NCBI RefSeq assembly: GCF_900102185.1
Contig: NZ_LT629690.1
Span: 4,712,001-4,776,000 of the forward strand
Direction: 5' to 3'
Source: Terriglobus roseus
Lineage (GTDB): Bacteria > Acidobacteriota > Terriglobia > Terriglobales > Acidobacteriaceae
DNA length: 64,000 nt
Program-made: the position numbers and the translations under genes
Part shown: piece by piece, positions 7,563 to 17,199 of the stretch
How the letters are laid out: each line of letters starts with the position of its first letter
How positions within the stretch are numbered: the stretch's first letter is position 1
The notes under the pieces: generated by a model
Databases searched by the model: none
Seen by the model: only the letters and a program-made list of their open reading frames with translations
What the model was told of the DNA's origin: nothing

Positions 7563-7891
7563 CCCAGCTATGGAGCGAAGCTGACCGTCAGCTTCTTGTT
7601 TGGGCATTGCCTAACGAGATCGTGAATGGGGTCGGCTATGAACATTTTGAAGCGGCACTCGGAATGACAGAAGATGAGTACGTAACGTTGATCGGCAATC
7701 TTCGTTCTGACGGAAGGACGTTTATGCTGTCGCGTCAGGAGGCCGTTTTGATGAGAACCTCTCTGTCGGAAGTAATTGGAATGCTGGCAAACGAGTTTCA
7801 GACCAGAACGGGATACAGCGACTCGGAGGCTGAGAACTTACGAAAGCGGCTGGACGCATTCATGAATCAAGAAGAACTGGTGGCGGAGTAA
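7559..7891 (+). CDS. Uncharacterised 110-residue protein between trpB and trpA
   Basis: The start GTG overlaps the trpB stop by 4 nt and the stop lies 2 nt before trpA, a sign of translational coupling in all three genes. The protein is soluble, acidic and mostly helical, with no signal peptide and no recognised motif ([18 protein letters not shown] at the start, [11 protein letters not shown] near the end). TrpA and TrpB form an alpha2beta2 complex; a protein made between them could be a partner or a bystander. I do not recognise the family. Confidence 0.75.
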   Translation: MTQLWSEADRQLLVWALPNEIVNGVGYEHFEAALGMTEDEYVTLIGNLRSDGRTFMLSRQEAVLMRTSLSEVIGMLANEFQTRTGYSDSEAENLRKRLDAFMNQEELVAE

Positions 7892-7893
7892 AG

Positions 7894-8655
7894 ATGCCGA
7901 TTGATTTCAGCAGTAAGCCTGGACTGGTTGTCTATCTGACCGCAGGTGATCCATCTCTTGATGCGACCTATGACATTGCTCTTGCAGCGATCGACAATGG
8001 TGCACAGGTGCTGGAGCTTGGTGTTCCGTTCAGTGATCCGTTGGCCGATGGGCCGGTGATTCAGCGAGCCAGTGAGCGCGCGGTGGCGCGTGGCGTGCGT
8101 TTGAGCGATGTGCTGACGCTGGCGAATAAGATTCGTGCAGCAAGGCCGCAGGCGGGCATCATCCTCTTCAGCTATCTGAACCCCGTGGTTCGCATGGGGT
8201 TGCCGGAGTTCTGCAAGGCCGCGAAGGAAGCGGGTGCGGATGGTGTGCTGCTGACGGACATGATCGTCGAGGAAGCAGGCGAATATCTGGCCGAGATGGC
8301 GAAGAATGATCTTGCTCCAGTATTCCTGGCAGCTCCAACTTCGCCGGATGAGCGTTTGAAGGCGATCGCGGAGCATAGCAAGGGCTTCGTTTACGCCATC
8401 TCGCGTGTGGGCATTACTGGTACACAGGCGCAGATTGCCTCTGACGCGGAGTCGCTGGTGGCTCGGTTGAAGCAGTTTGCGAAGATTCCCGTGGCGGTGG
8501 GTTTTGGCATCTCCACGGCGGAGCATGTACGCTCGGTGAGCGAATTTGCGGACGCGGCGATTGTCGGCAGTGCGATTGTGAAGTTGATTGAAGACAGCAA
8601 GGCCGGTGAAGAGGCCATAAATGTCGGGAAATTCGTGAAGTCTTTGCGGTCGTAG
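7894..8655 (+). CDS. trpA: Tryptophan synthase alpha chain
   Basis: It cleaves indole-3-glycerol phosphate to indole, which tunnels to TrpB. The sequence has LTAGDPS, the catalytic Glu in LELGVPFSDPLADGP, the DGVLLTDM strand with the second acid, SRVGITG and the phosphate loop GFGIST. Length of 253 residues is slightly short but complete. It is 2 nt downstream of the small orf. Confidence 0.95.
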   Translation: MPIDFSSKPGLVVYLTAGDPSLDATYDIALAAIDNGAQVLELGVPFSDPLADGPVIQRASERAVARGVRLSDVLTLANKIRAARPQAGIILFSYLNPVVRMGLPEFCKAAKEAGADGVLLTDMIVEEAGEYLAEMAKNDLAPVFLAAPTSPDERLKAIAEHSKGFVYAISRVGITGTQAQIASDAESLVARLKQFAKIPVAVGFGISTAEHVRSVSEFADAAIVGSAIVKLIEDSKAGEEAINVGKFVKSLRS

Positions 8656-8708
8656 CACTGGCCGCGCCGGATAATAGAACACAAGACCAATCAGAGTAGA
8701 GGGTAACG

Positions 8709-8975
8709 ATGGAGATTGCAGACTGGCGGCAGAAGATCGACGGTATCGACGAGCAGATCGTCAAGCTCCTGTGCGAGCGCGCAGCAGCAGCCGCGGCCAT
8801 TGGCGAGTTGAAGTCGCAGAGCGGCAGCAACATCTACGAGCCGGAACGTGAACAGGCAGTTCTGGCACACGTCGCCGCAGCCAACACGGGTGAGATTCCG
8901 CAGGAAGAGCTTACGGATATTTACGAACGCATTATGGACGTGATGCGTGGGTTGCAGCGGAAGCCGAAAGCGTAA
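8709..8975 (+). CDS. Chorismate mutase, AroQ type
   Basis: This 88-residue all-helical protein turns chorismate into prephenate. The AroQ pattern is visible: WRQKIDGIDEQIVKLLCERA, then the YEPEREQAVL helix, and the last helix with DIYERIMDVMRG. It is a free-standing mutase with no fused dehydratase or DAHP synthase. An AGAGGG ribosome site precedes the ATG. The gene lies 53 nt after trpA, and the next gene is DAHP synthase; in several bacteria these two proteins interact for feedback control. Confidence 0.9.
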   Translation: MEIADWRQKIDGIDEQIVKLLCERAAAAAAIGELKSQSGSNIYEPEREQAVLAHVAAANTGEIPQEELTDIYERIMDVMRGLQRKPKA

Positions 8976-9046
8976 GCGCAAAGATTAGTAAAGAAAACGA
9001 ACGATTCTGCCGTGAGAGTCGGCAGGGAAGCGAAGGAACAGCAGCG

Positions 9047-10066
9047 ATGATCGTGGTCATGCAGGGAACCGCCACACAGGAGAATATCCAGGCGGTGATT
9101 GAGCAGATGGTGGAACTCGGCTTCAATGTGCACCGCACCAGTGGTGCCGGACAGATGATTCTGGCGGGCGTGGGTACGCCGGCTGCCTTTGATGTGGCGG
9201 AGTTTCAGGTGCTCCCCGGTGTGCAGACGGCGTATCGCATCTCGTCGCCGTACAAGCTGGCAGGCCGCGGCTTCCGTCCTGAGGGAACGGTTATCACCTT
9301 CCCCAACGGCGTGCAGGTAGGCGGCGAAAACGTAACCATCATGGCTGGCCCTTGCTCTGTGGAATCGCGCGAGCAGATTCGCCTTTCCGCACAGCAGGTG
9401 AAGGCTGCGGGCGGCCAGTTCCTGCGTGGCGGCGCGTACAAGCCGCGTTCCTCGCCGTACAGCTTCCAGGGTATGGGCGTGGATGGTCTCAAGCTGCTCC
9501 GCGAAGTCGGCGATGAAACCGGCCTGCTGGTCATCACGGAAGTGATGGAGATTTCGCAGATTGAAGTGATGCTGCCGTACATCGACTGCTTTCAGGTGGG
9601 CGCGCGCAACATGCAGAACTTCAATCTGTTGCGTGAACTGGGGCACGTACGCAAGCCAGTGCTGCTGAAGCGCGGCATTGCGGCGACGATTGAAGAGGTC
9701 CTGCTGTCTGCGGAGTACATCCTGTCCGGCGGCAACTATGACCTGATGCTGTGCGAGCGTGGCATCCGTACCTTTGAGACGGCGACGCGCAACACGATGG
9801 ATATCTCGGCAATCCCGGTGCTCAAGAAGCTGACGCACCTGCCGGTGCTTGGTGATCCGTCGCACGGCGTGGGCAAGCGTGAGTTTGTTCCTGCGATGGC
9901 ACTGGCTTCGGTAGCTGCCGGTGCAGATGGCCTCCTGATGGAGATGCACCCGAACCCGGATAAGGCGATGAGCGATGGCGCGCAGTCGCTGTACCCGGAG
10001 CAGTTGGAAAAGTTGGTGGAGCAGCTTCGTCAGCTCGCACCGGTCGTGGGACGTCGCGTAGCGTAA
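9047..10066 (+). CDS. aroF: 3-deoxy-7-phosphoheptulonate (DAHP) synthase, type I-beta with regulatory N-domain
   Basis: It catalyses the first step of the shikimate pathway, from PEP and erythrose-4-phosphate. Residues 1-70 form the ferredoxin-like regulatory domain of the Thermotoga-type enzyme ([14 protein letters not shown] ... [11 protein letters not shown]). The barrel follows, with GPCSVES, the [16 protein letters not shown] substrate loop, QVGARNMQN and the metal ligands near GDPSHGVG. Such enzymes are inhibited by Tyr or Phe through the N-domain. A GAAGGA ribosome site lies before the ATG. It is the last gene before a strong terminator. The symbol follows common usage for this type. 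Confidence 0.93.
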   Translation: MIVVMQGTATQENIQAVIEQMVELGFNVHRTSGAGQMILAGVGTPAAFDVAEFQVLPGVQTAYRISSPYKLAGRGFRPEGTVITFPNGVQVGGENVTIMAGPCSVESREQIRLSAQQVKAAGGQFLRGGAYKPRSSPYSFQGMGVDGLKLLREVGDETGLLVITEVMEISQIEVMLPYIDCFQVGARNMQNFNLLRELGHVRKPVLLKRGIAATIEEVLLSAEYILSGGNYDLMLCERGIRTFETATRNTMDISAIPVLKKLTHLPVLGDPSHGVGKREFVPAMALASVAAGADGLLMEMHPNPDKAMSDGAQSLYPEQLEKLVEQLRQLAPVVGRRVA

Positions 10067-10087
10067 CGACCACGCCAGTATGTGTAT

Positions 10088-10116
10088 AGGCCGTGCTCTT
10101 CGGGGCACGGCCTTTG
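10088..10116 (+). terminator. Terminator of the trpB-to-aroF operon
   Basis: A 9-bp stem (AGGCCGTGC/GCACGGCCT) with loop TCTTCGGG is followed by TTTG. It starts 21 nt after the aroF stop and separates this operon from dienelactone hydrolase-tyrA. Confidence 0.8.
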
Positions 10117-10168
10117 TTCATTGCAGGGAGCGACGCGCTACACTCAAAACCAACAGGAGACAGCAGTC

Positions 10169-10852
10169 GTGAGTGAGTGGGTAAAGCTGACCGCATCCGA
10201 TGGAGTGGAACTAAGCGCGTATGTATCGCGTCCCGCTGGCGAGCCGAAGGGCGCGCTGGTGGTGGTGCAGGAGATTTTTGGGGTCAACGACCACATTCGC
10301 GCTGTAACGGATGAGTGGGCCGCCGAAGGCTATCTGTGCATTGCGCCCGCGATCTTTGACCGCATTGAGAAGGATGTATTTCTCAATTATGACGAGGCTG
10401 GTTGGGCAAAGGCCGGCCCCTTGTACCAGAAGCTTGATATCGCGAAGTCATTGTTGGATGTCGAAGCTGCAGTGGCGTGGCTTCGTGGGCAAGCGGACGT
10501 GAAGGTGGGCATTGTGGGCTACTGCTACGGCGGATCAATGGCCTGGGTTACTTCGTGCCGCTCGAAGATCGACGCGGCAGTGGGTTACTACGGCGGCCTC
10601 ATTCCAACGCTGGTGCAGGAGACTCCTCGTAATCCCATCATTCTGCATTTTGGTGGCGCAGACACTCATATCTCGGCAGAAGCCATCGCGAAGATCCAGC
10701 TTGCGCACCCAGAGGTGCCGGTGTTCTTGTACCCCGGAGCTGGTCATGCATTCAATCGCAAGCCCGATCCAAGCAGCTACGTGGCGGATGCAGCTGACTT
10801 GGCGAAGCGGCGATCTGTGCTCTTCTTTGAAGAGCATCTTGCGGCGAAATGA
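10169..10852 (+). CDS. Dienelactone hydrolase family protein
   Basis: A 227-residue alpha/beta hydrolase. The nucleophile is C119 in the elbow GYCYGG, with the acid in GGADTHIS and the base His in GAGHAFNR, the Cys-Asp-His triad of dienelactone hydrolases. No signal peptide is seen, so it is cytoplasmic. GTG 10169 is chosen because CAGGAGA lies 9 nt upstream; the longer frame would run through the terminator. Its stop overlaps the tyrA ATG by 4 nt. The substrate is unknown, and the tight coupling to tyrA is unusual. Confidence 0.88.
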   Translation: MSEWVKLTASDGVELSAYVSRPAGEPKGALVVVQEIFGVNDHIRAVTDEWAAEGYLCIAPAIFDRIEKDVFLNYDEAGWAKAGPLYQKLDIAKSLLDVEAAVAWLRGQADVKVGIVGYCYGGSMAWVTSCRSKIDAAVGYYGGLIPTLVQETPRNPIILHFGGADTHISAEAIAKIQLAHPEVPVFLYPGAGHAFNRKPDPSSYVADAADLAKRRSVLFFEEHLAAK

Positions 10853-11688
10853 AATCGGTTCTCATCATCGGCACGGGGCTCATCGGTGCATCGGTGGGCC
10901 TTGCGCTGCGTGAGGCTGGATTTACCGGCTCCATCGCCGGCATTGATGCCAGTGGCGACGAGCTGAAAGCGGCGGAAGCGTCGGGTGCGATTGATCGAGC
11001 GGCGCGCTCACCAGAAGAACATCGTGCGGCAATTGCTACGGCAGATGTGATTGTCCTGGCGGTTCCGGTGATGGCTGTTCTGCAATGGATGCAGGGCATT
11101 GCGCCGCAATTGCGACCGGGCCAGCTTGTGACTGATGCGGGCTCAACCAAAAGCGAGATTGTGGGCGCGGCAGAACGACTTATGCCAGACAACTTCCTCC
11201 CTGGGCATCCTATGGCAGGTAAAGAGAGCGGTGGTGCGGCGCTGGCGGAGGCTTCACTATTCCGTGGTGCGACGTGGATCTTCACGCCCATGCATGAGGC
11301 CACTCCTGTTGAGGTTGAGTGGCGCGGATGGGTTGAGAAGTTTGGCGCAAAGCTGCTGGATATGGATGCAGCGCGGCATGACGAAATCTGCGCGTGGGTA
11401 AGCCACATGCCGCAGATGGTGTCCACGGCTATGTCGGCCATGTTGGAAGACAAGTTTGGCGATTCGCCAGAATTGCGCGCAATCGGCGGGCGTGCACTGC
11501 GAGAGATGACGCGGCTGGGCAGCAGTCCATTCAGCATGTGGCGCGACATTGCCCACACGAATCAAGAGAACATTGCAGAGACATTGCTGACACTTGAGCA
11601 GCGTTTGCAGCACCTCCGCGAGAACCTGAAGACCCCGGAACTGCGTGAGGAGTTCGGGCGTGCGAACGCGTTTCGGCGTCAGCTTTAG
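10849..11688 (+). CDS. tyrA: Prephenate dehydrogenase
   Basis: It oxidatively decarboxylates prephenate to 4-hydroxyphenylpyruvate for tyrosine synthesis. The Rossmann loop GTGLIG is at residues 8-13, DAGSTKSEIV holds the conserved Ser, and LPGHPMAGKE contains the catalytic His. The helical dimerisation domain covers residues ~165-279. There is no ACT domain, so feedback inhibition, if any, is at the active site. ATGA overlap with the hydrolase indicates coupled translation. Confidence 0.93.
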   Translation: MKSVLIIGTGLIGASVGLALREAGFTGSIAGIDASGDELKAAEASGAIDRAARSPEEHRAAIATADVIVLAVPVMAVLQWMQGIAPQLRPGQLVTDAGSTKSEIVGAAERLMPDNFLPGHPMAGKESGGAALAEASLFRGATWIFTPMHEATPVEVEWRGWVEKFGAKLLDMDAARHDEICAWVSHMPQMVSTAMSAMLEDKFGDSPELRAIGGRALREMTRLGSSPFSMWRDIAHTNQENIAETLLTLEQRLQHLRENLKTPELREEFGRANAFRRQL

Positions 11689-11761
11689 AAGGATCTTGTA
11701 AAGCGATTCGTGCAGACAGGGTGGTCGCTTTGCGGGTGCGACTCTATACTGTCAGGAACTC

Positions 11762-13219
11762 ATGGACAATTCCGCGCTTCATAAGCCCAATCTGGATGGA
11801 TATCTGCTGGATAATGCGTACGACGAAATGTTCGCCGCGCCGGGCGAACTGCGGCCGCAATACCAGGTGTTGATGGAGCAGTTCTCCTCACTGCCCAAGG
11901 CAGAGGTGGAACGCCGCAAGCAAGCTGCGGATCTGTCGTTCCTGAACCAGGGCATCACCTTCACGGTCTATGGCCGGGACGAGGGGACAGAGAAGATTTT
12001 CCCTTATGACCTGCTGCCGCGCATGATTACTGCGGCGGAGTGGGCAGTGGTGGAGCGAGGGCTTACACAGCGCATCACAGCGCTGAATCTCTTCCTGAAA
12101 GACATCTACAACGAAGGCCGCATCCTGTCAGATGGTATTGTGCCGCGCGAGATTGTCTACAGCTGCAAGCAGTTTCGCAGGCACATGATTGGTTTGCAGG
12201 TGCCGCGCAACGTGTACATCTCGGTGACTGGAACGGACCTCATCCGGCTCGAGAATGGCGAGTTTGTCGTGCTGGAAGACAATCTCCGTGTGCCCTCTGG
12301 CGTTAGCTATATGCTGACGAATCGGCGCGTCATGAAGCGCATCTTCCCGGTGATGTTTCGTCGGTACAACGTGCGGCCCATTGAGCAATACACGCAGTTG
12401 TTGCTGAGTACTCTGCGCTCTCTTGCTCCAGAAGGCAGGCCGGAACCAAACATCGTTCTGCTCACTCCCGGTGTATTCAATTCCGCGTATTACGAGCACG
12501 CTTATCTCGCGCGCCAGATGGGCATTGAGCTCGTCGAAGGCCGCGATCTGACCACGCATGACAACGTGGTCTACATGCGTACCACCAGCGGTCTGCGACG
12601 TGTGGATGTGATCTATCGTCGCGTGGACGATGACTTTATTGATCCCATGAGTTTCCGCCCGGACTCCATGTTGGGTGTTGCCGGATTGTTTAATGCGTAC
12701 CGCGCTGGCAATGTCACATTGACGAATGCGTTTGGTACAGGCGTGGCGGATGACAAGGCGATGTATGCCTATGTGCCAGATATCATTCGTTACTACTTGT
12801 CGGAAGAGCCGGTGTTGAAGAACGTGGAAACGTATCTTTGTGCACGTGATTCTGAACGTTCCCACGTGCTGGCTAATCTCGACAAGATGGTGGTGAAGGC
12901 TGTGGGTGAGAGCGGCGGCTATGGCATGTTGATTGGCCCACAAAGCACGAAGGAACAACGCGAAGAGTTTGCCCGCAAGATTCAGGCCGATCCGCGCAAC
13001 TATATTGCACAGCCAACAATTACCTTCAGTCGTGCACCCTGTTTGTTTGGCGAGGGATTCGAGCCACGCCATGTGGATCTACGTCCTTACGTCTTGTATG
13101 GCGACAAGGTTCGAATTGTGCCTGGCGGATTAACGCGTGTCGCACTGAAGAAGGGGTCGCTGGTTGTGAACAGCAGCCAGGGCGGCGGCAGCAAAGACAC
13201 ATGGGTGTTGAGTCAATAA
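11762..13219 (+). CDS. Circularly permuted ATP-grasp protein (DUF404/DUF407)
   Basis: A 485-residue CP-ATP-grasp type 2 protein, a ligase fold expected to form an amide bond on a peptide-like substrate. The family signature appears in [27 protein letters not shown], the [18 protein letters not shown] segment and [15 protein letters not shown] (nucleotide loop). A CAGGAA lies before the ATG. Elsewhere it is normally followed by an alpha-E (DUF403) gene and often a transglutaminase-like gene; here a terminator follows at once and neither is present. The substrate is unknown. Confidence 0.9.
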   Translation: MDNSALHKPNLDGYLLDNAYDEMFAAPGELRPQYQVLMEQFSSLPKAEVERRKQAADLSFLNQGITFTVYGRDEGTEKIFPYDLLPRMITAAEWAVVERGLTQRITALNLFLKDIYNEGRILSDGIVPREIVYSCKQFRRHMIGLQVPRNVYISVTGTDLIRLENGEFVVLEDNLRVPSGVSYMLTNRRVMKRIFPVMFRRYNVRPIEQYTQLLLSTLRSLAPEGRPEPNIVLLTPGVFNSAYYEHAYLARQMGIELVEGRDLTTHDNVVYMRTTSGLRRVDVIYRRVDDDFIDPMSFRPDSMLGVAGLFNAYRAGNVTLTNAFGTGVADDKAMYAYVPDIIRYYLSEEPVLKNVETYLCARDSERSHVLANLDKMVVKAVGESGGYGMLIGPQSTKEQREEFARKIQADPRNYIAQPTITFSRAPCLFGEGFEPRHVDLRPYVLYGDKVRIVPGGLTRVALKKGSLVVNSSQGGGSKDTWVLSQ

Positions 13220-13236
13220 GGCTTGCATCGCATGAA

Positions 13237-13266
13237 AACAAAGGCCCTTCGGGGCCTTTGTTTGTT
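13237..13266 (+). terminator. Terminator after CP-ATP-grasp gene
   Basis: An 11-bp stem, AACAAAGGCCC with GGGCCTTTGTT, has a TTCG tetraloop and a T-rich tail. The remaining sequence up to the porin start at 13533 shows no gene I can support. Confidence 0.88.
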
Positions 13267-13532
13267 TAGGAAACTTACGACTTCTTTATGCCGAATACAG
13301 CGGCACCCGTGACACAATAACCAAGGCGCAACTGCGCAGGGATATCTCTCAATGATCGTTACAGTTCAGGAGCCTCCGAGTACGGACGGCCGTTTGCTGT
13401 GACGATGCGGATATAAATGAACTCCGCTTCGTCATGGTTTTCAAAAACATGACAAGCGTCGTTGCACCGCCACTTCTTTTCGATGGTCGCTTCGAACGCA
13501 TGCTTATCGCGCGTGACGAAAGAAGTTTCGAA

Positions 13533-14948
13533 ATGATTTCCATGTCCCTCTTCTCGCGGCTTTTTGCTGCCGCCCTTCTTTGTGGTTCGTTTTGTCTGAA
13601 CGCTCAGACCGCAGACGTGCCACAGGCATCTTCGCCCTCACCGACGATGTTTCCGCATTCTGACGATGCTCCGTGGTTTGCCGCCGGACAGTTCAACAGC
13701 ATCCTGCAGGGACATCCCGCGTTTCATTCGCCCTATGAAGGTACGAACAGTCTGCGTGCGCGCGGCGAATACAAAGTATCGATGGTGGGCACTCTGTTTC
13801 TGGGGCTGCAGCCTTGGCAGATGTTTGGAAATCATGGAACCTCAGCGGAGCGTTACAACACGGACCTGATCCTGGATGTGGAATCAGCTGGCGGGCGCGG
13901 CATCAGTCAGGCGTTGGGACTCGCTGGATTTACGAATCTGGATGTGGTGCGCAATCCAAACCTGGGATCAAAGCCATACATTGCCCGTGTTGAGGTACAC
14001 CAGACCATCGGCTTCACGAACGAGATGACAGAGAACCAGCGTGGACCATATGCGTTGGCGACAGAAGTGCCAGTGCGACGGTTGGAACTGCGTGTAGGAA
14101 AGATGTCGACCCCGGATGTCTTCGACATAAACAATGTGCTCAGTGACAGCCATCTGCAATTCACGAACTGGAGCGTTGATAATAACGGCGCGTGGGACTA
14201 CGCCGCAGATACTCGAGGCTATACCTACGGTGCGATTGCGGAGTATCAGGATCGTGATTGGGCTCTGCGGTATGGATTAATGCTGATGCCCACGGTGGCC
14301 AACGGCATTGATTTGGATTGGAGTGTGAAACGCAGCCGTGGCCAGAACATGGAAGCCGAATTACGGCACGGATGGCTCCCTGGACATGAAGGCGTGCAAC
14401 GCGTTCTCGCCTTCGTGAATACCGCGCATATGGGAAGTTATCGCGAGGCGATCGCAGCTTTTCAAGATGGCAAGGACAACACGCCAGACATCACGAAGCA
14501 TGAGCATTTCGGTGCGACGAAATATGGTTTTGGCTATAACTTCGAGCAGTCGGTAACCAGCAATCTTGCGGTTGCGGGACGCTTCGGATGGAACGATGGT
14601 AAGACGGAGTCGTATGCCTACACCGAGATCGAGCAGACGGTGACACTAGGTGCGAGTTATAGCGGAAATCAGTGGGGCCGTCCCTCGGACAAAGCTGGGC
14701 TCGCCTTCAGTTCCAATGCGATCAAACGCGATCATCAGGAATATCTCGCTGCGGGTGGTCTGGGCTTCATCCTGGGTGATGGAGCGCTGCGTTACGGGCG
14801 AGAGAACATTGTGGAGGCTTATTACGACGCGCACGCGTGGCGAGGCCTGTACTTTGCGCCGGGGATTTCTCACATCAATAATCCTGGATACAACCGTGAC
14901 CGCGGCCCCGTATGGGTGCCGTCGTTCCGGGCGCACGTTGATTTTTAG
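13533..14948 (+). CDS. OprB-like carbohydrate-selective porin
   Basis: The 471-residue product begins with a signal peptide (SLFSRLFAAALLCGSFCLNAQ) and continues as an amphipathic beta-rich chain ending in Phe, as outer-membrane barrels do. The ending FAPGISHINNPGYNRDRGPV with terminal AHVDF is characteristic of OprB-family porins, as is the central AELRHGW region. It should admit sugars across the outer membrane. Start choice is uncertain: ATG 13533 or 13542 both give a signal peptide, and a longer frame from 13434 does not. Confidence 0.78.
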   Translation: MISMSLFSRLFAAALLCGSFCLNAQTADVPQASSPSPTMFPHSDDAPWFAAGQFNSILQGHPAFHSPYEGTNSLRARGEYKVSMVGTLFLGLQPWQMFGNHGTSAERYNTDLILDVESAGGRGISQALGLAGFTNLDVVRNPNLGSKPYIARVEVHQTIGFTNEMTENQRGPYALATEVPVRRLELRVGKMSTPDVFDINNVLSDSHLQFTNWSVDNNGAWDYAADTRGYTYGAIAEYQDRDWALRYGLMLMPTVANGIDLDWSVKRSRGQNMEAELRHGWLPGHEGVQRVLAFVNTAHMGSYREAIAAFQDGKDNTPDITKHEHFGATKYGFGYNFEQSVTSNLAVAGRFGWNDGKTESYAYTEIEQTVTLGASYSGNQWGRPSDKAGLAFSSNAIKRDHQEYLAAGGLGFILGDGALRYGRENIVEAYYDAHAWRGLYFAPGISHINNPGYNRDRGPVWVPSFRAHVDF

Positions 14949-15005
14949 AAACGCACCGCAGGAGACCCGTCGGATCGGATCGGTGTAGTTGTCTGCTTTG
15001 GGAGG

Positions 15006-15080
15006 TGGTGGCCAGAGACGGGATCGAACCGCCGACGCCGGCCTTTTCAGGGCCGCGCTCTACCACTGAGCTATCTGGCC
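15006..15080 (-). tRNA. tRNA-Phe(GAA)
   Basis: A 75-nt cloverleaf including encoded CCA. The acceptor GGCCAGA pairs with TCTGGCC, the D arm is GCTC/GAGC, the anticodon stem CGGCC/GGCCG closes loop CTGAAAA with anticodon GAA, and the T loop is TTCGATC. The interval 15081-15315 to the next gene shows nothing else I can support. Confidence 0.95.
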
Positions 15081-15315
15081 TTGGGAGATGTGTCGTTTTG
15101 CATTGACCGGGGTCCCTTGCTGTCCGCCGGTTTCTGAAGCGTGCGGCGCAAAAAGATGCGGCGGTTCAGACGACTTGTTGAGTATACCAAGGCTGCGGCG
15201 CTGCGCCAAATCGGGTTCCGGTCGGGTGTGTCCTCCGCTATGCTTAGGCATCGCGTTTTCCTGCTGCTCGCGCATGGGCAGCCCATTGCCTTTTTCTGTA
15301 AGGAGCTTCTGCCGC

Positions 15316-16875
15316 ATGACTTTTCTGCCCCGTATTGCCGTGTTTTTGTTGGGCGCTGTCGCCTGTACCAGCCTATCCATGGCGCAGACGCCAGGTGCAG
15401 AATCACGCGCGTCGGCACGGCTGGAGGCGATTCGTAACAGCCCGCCGCAATTGCGCGCGTTTCTGACGCGCATGCCGAAGGGCGGCGATTTGCACATGCA
15501 TCTTTCTGGAGCGGTGTATGCCGAGACGTTTATCGCAAACGCCACAGCCGACAATCTTTGTGTAGACCCCGTAAAGCTCGTGCTGCTGCCGAATGTGGGC
15601 ACCACACGTAGCCTGCCTCCCAAGCCCGTATGTGCCGAAGGAACGGAGCCTGCTGCTGACGCCTTCAAGAATCAGGCGTTGTACGACCATTTGATCAACA
15701 GTTTCAGCATGCGTTCCTTTGTGCCAACGTCTGGATGGAGTGGCCATGACCAATTCTTCGCCACGTTTGGACGTTTCAGCGGCCTTCATAAGGAGCACCA
15801 GGGCGAGTGGGTCGATGAGGTCGCGACGCGAGCAGCTTCGCAGAATGAGCAGTACCTGGAGATCATGACGACACCGGACTTTGGTGTGGCATTGAAACTG
15901 GCAGCGCAGCAACATTGGGATGGCGATCCCGCAAAGATGCGTAACGCGCTGCTGGCTGGTGGACTGCGCGAGAACATTGCCACAGATCGCGCTGAGTTAG
16001 ATGCGATGGAGGCCACTCGCAACGAGCGCGAACATTGCGGTACGGCACAGGCCACCGCTGCCTGCATCGTGCAGGTGCGGTATCTGTATCAGGTGTTACG
16101 CGGCGGAGAGCCGGAGCGTGTGTTCGCGCAAACGCTACTGGGGTTCGAGTTGGCCAGTGTTGACCCGCGCGTGGTTGGCATTAACTTTGTTCAGCCAGAA
16201 GACACATACCTGTCCATGTCGCAGTACGGAAATCAGATGCTGATGTTGAAGTATCTGCGCAGTGTTTATCCGAAGGTTCATCTGTCACTGCACGCAGGAG
16301 AGTTGGCTCCGGGTATGGTGCCGCCAGATGGACTGCGTTTTCATATTCACGATGCAGTGGAAGTCGCTGGAGCAGAGCGCATTGGGCATGGTGTGGATGT
16401 GATGTTTGAGACGGATTCTGCATCGCTACTCAAAACGATGGCTGCGAAACACATCATGGTGGAAGTGAACCTGACTTCGAACGATGGCATCCTCGGCGTG
16501 AAGGGGAAGGATCATCCTCTGCACAGTTATCTCGCGGCGGGTGTACCGTTTGCTTTGTCTACGGATGATGAGGGTGTATCGCGCATCGATCTGACGAATG
16601 AATATCTGCGCGCTGTCACAGAGCAGGGGCTCACTTACGTGCAGTTGAAAACGAGCGCACGGTCTTCGCTGGAACATTCGTTCCTCGCCGGCGAAAGTTT
16701 GTGGAGCACTCAGGATCGCTACACGGCAATGCGTGGAGGATGTATCGCATCGACACCCACACCGGCCGCATCGTGCAGCACTTTCCTGAAAGGTAGTGAC
16801 AAAGCAACGCAGCAGTGGGAATTGGAACGTCGCTTCCGTACTTTTGAATCAGAAGTGGCAAAGGAGACACGATGA
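15316..16875 (+). CDS. Exported adenosine deaminase family protein
   Basis: Zinc hydrolase of the adenosine/AMP deaminase fold with a signal peptide (MTFLPRIAVFLLGAVACTSLSMAQ). Zinc ligands and catalytic groups are visible: HMH at residues 60-62, SLHAGE, ERIGHGVD and LSTDDEG. At 519 residues it is longer than cytosolic Add (~340) and closer to secreted ADGF-like enzymes. Three or more Cys (LCVDP, VCAEG, EHCGTA, AACIV) fit a periplasmic protein with disulphides. AAGGAG lies ~11 nt before ATG 15316. The stop overlaps the next ATG. Confidence 0.87.
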   Translation: MTFLPRIAVFLLGAVACTSLSMAQTPGAESRASARLEAIRNSPPQLRAFLTRMPKGGDLHMHLSGAVYAETFIANATADNLCVDPVKLVLLPNVGTTRSLPPKPVCAEGTEPAADAFKNQALYDHLINSFSMRSFVPTSGWSGHDQFFATFGRFSGLHKEHQGEWVDEVATRAASQNEQYLEIMTTPDFGVALKLAAQQHWDGDPAKMRNALLAGGLRENIATDRAELDAMEATRNEREHCGTAQATAACIVQVRYLYQVLRGGEPERVFAQTLLGFELASVDPRVVGINFVQPEDTYLSMSQYGNQMLMLKYLRSVYPKVHLSLHAGELAPGMVPPDGLRFHIHDAVEVAGAERIGHGVDVMFETDSASLLKTMAAKHIMVEVNLTSNDGILGVKGKDHPLHSYLAAGVPFALSTDDEGVSRIDLTNEYLRAVTEQGLTYVQLKTSARSSLEHSFLAGESLWSTQDRYTAMRGGCIASTPTPAASCSTFLKGSDKATQQWELERRFRTFESEVAKETR

Positions 16876-17186
16876 AGCATGTAGTTGCGGTGTTGTGGCA
16901 GACAGGCCTGTTGATAGTGGCTGCCTTTGCAGGATTCGTTACAGGCATGGTCGTTCCATCCATTCGGATACAGCGTGTGGTGTCTCAATCGGCCACGCAC
17001 ATCCGCACGTACGACTTCAACTGGATCCTCGCGGTGTTGCTTGTGTTCGTCGTGCTGCTGGCGGTAGGAGCCATCCTGAAGCGGTTTCGTGAGGTGGCCA
17101 TCACTGCAACCATTGCGTTGGTGATCACCATTGCAGGGTTGGCGTTGTTTACTCAGATTGGCATCAAGGACGTCAGCTTTTCCTAA
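16872..17186 (+). CDS. Small three-helix membrane protein
   Basis: A 104-residue protein with three predicted transmembrane helices: LLIVAAFAGFVTGMVV, WILAVLLVFVVLLAVGAIL and VAITATIALVITIAGLALF. It is ATGA-coupled to the exported deaminase, so both are made together. No family recognised; it could anchor or assist the deaminase or be unrelated. Confidence 0.7.
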   Translation: MKHVVAVLWQTGLLIVAAFAGFVTGMVVPSIRIQRVVSQSATHIRTYDFNWILAVLLVFVVLLAVGAILKRFREVAITATIALVITIAGLALFTQIGIKDVSFS

Positions 17187-17199
17187 ATTCGTTTGGGAC

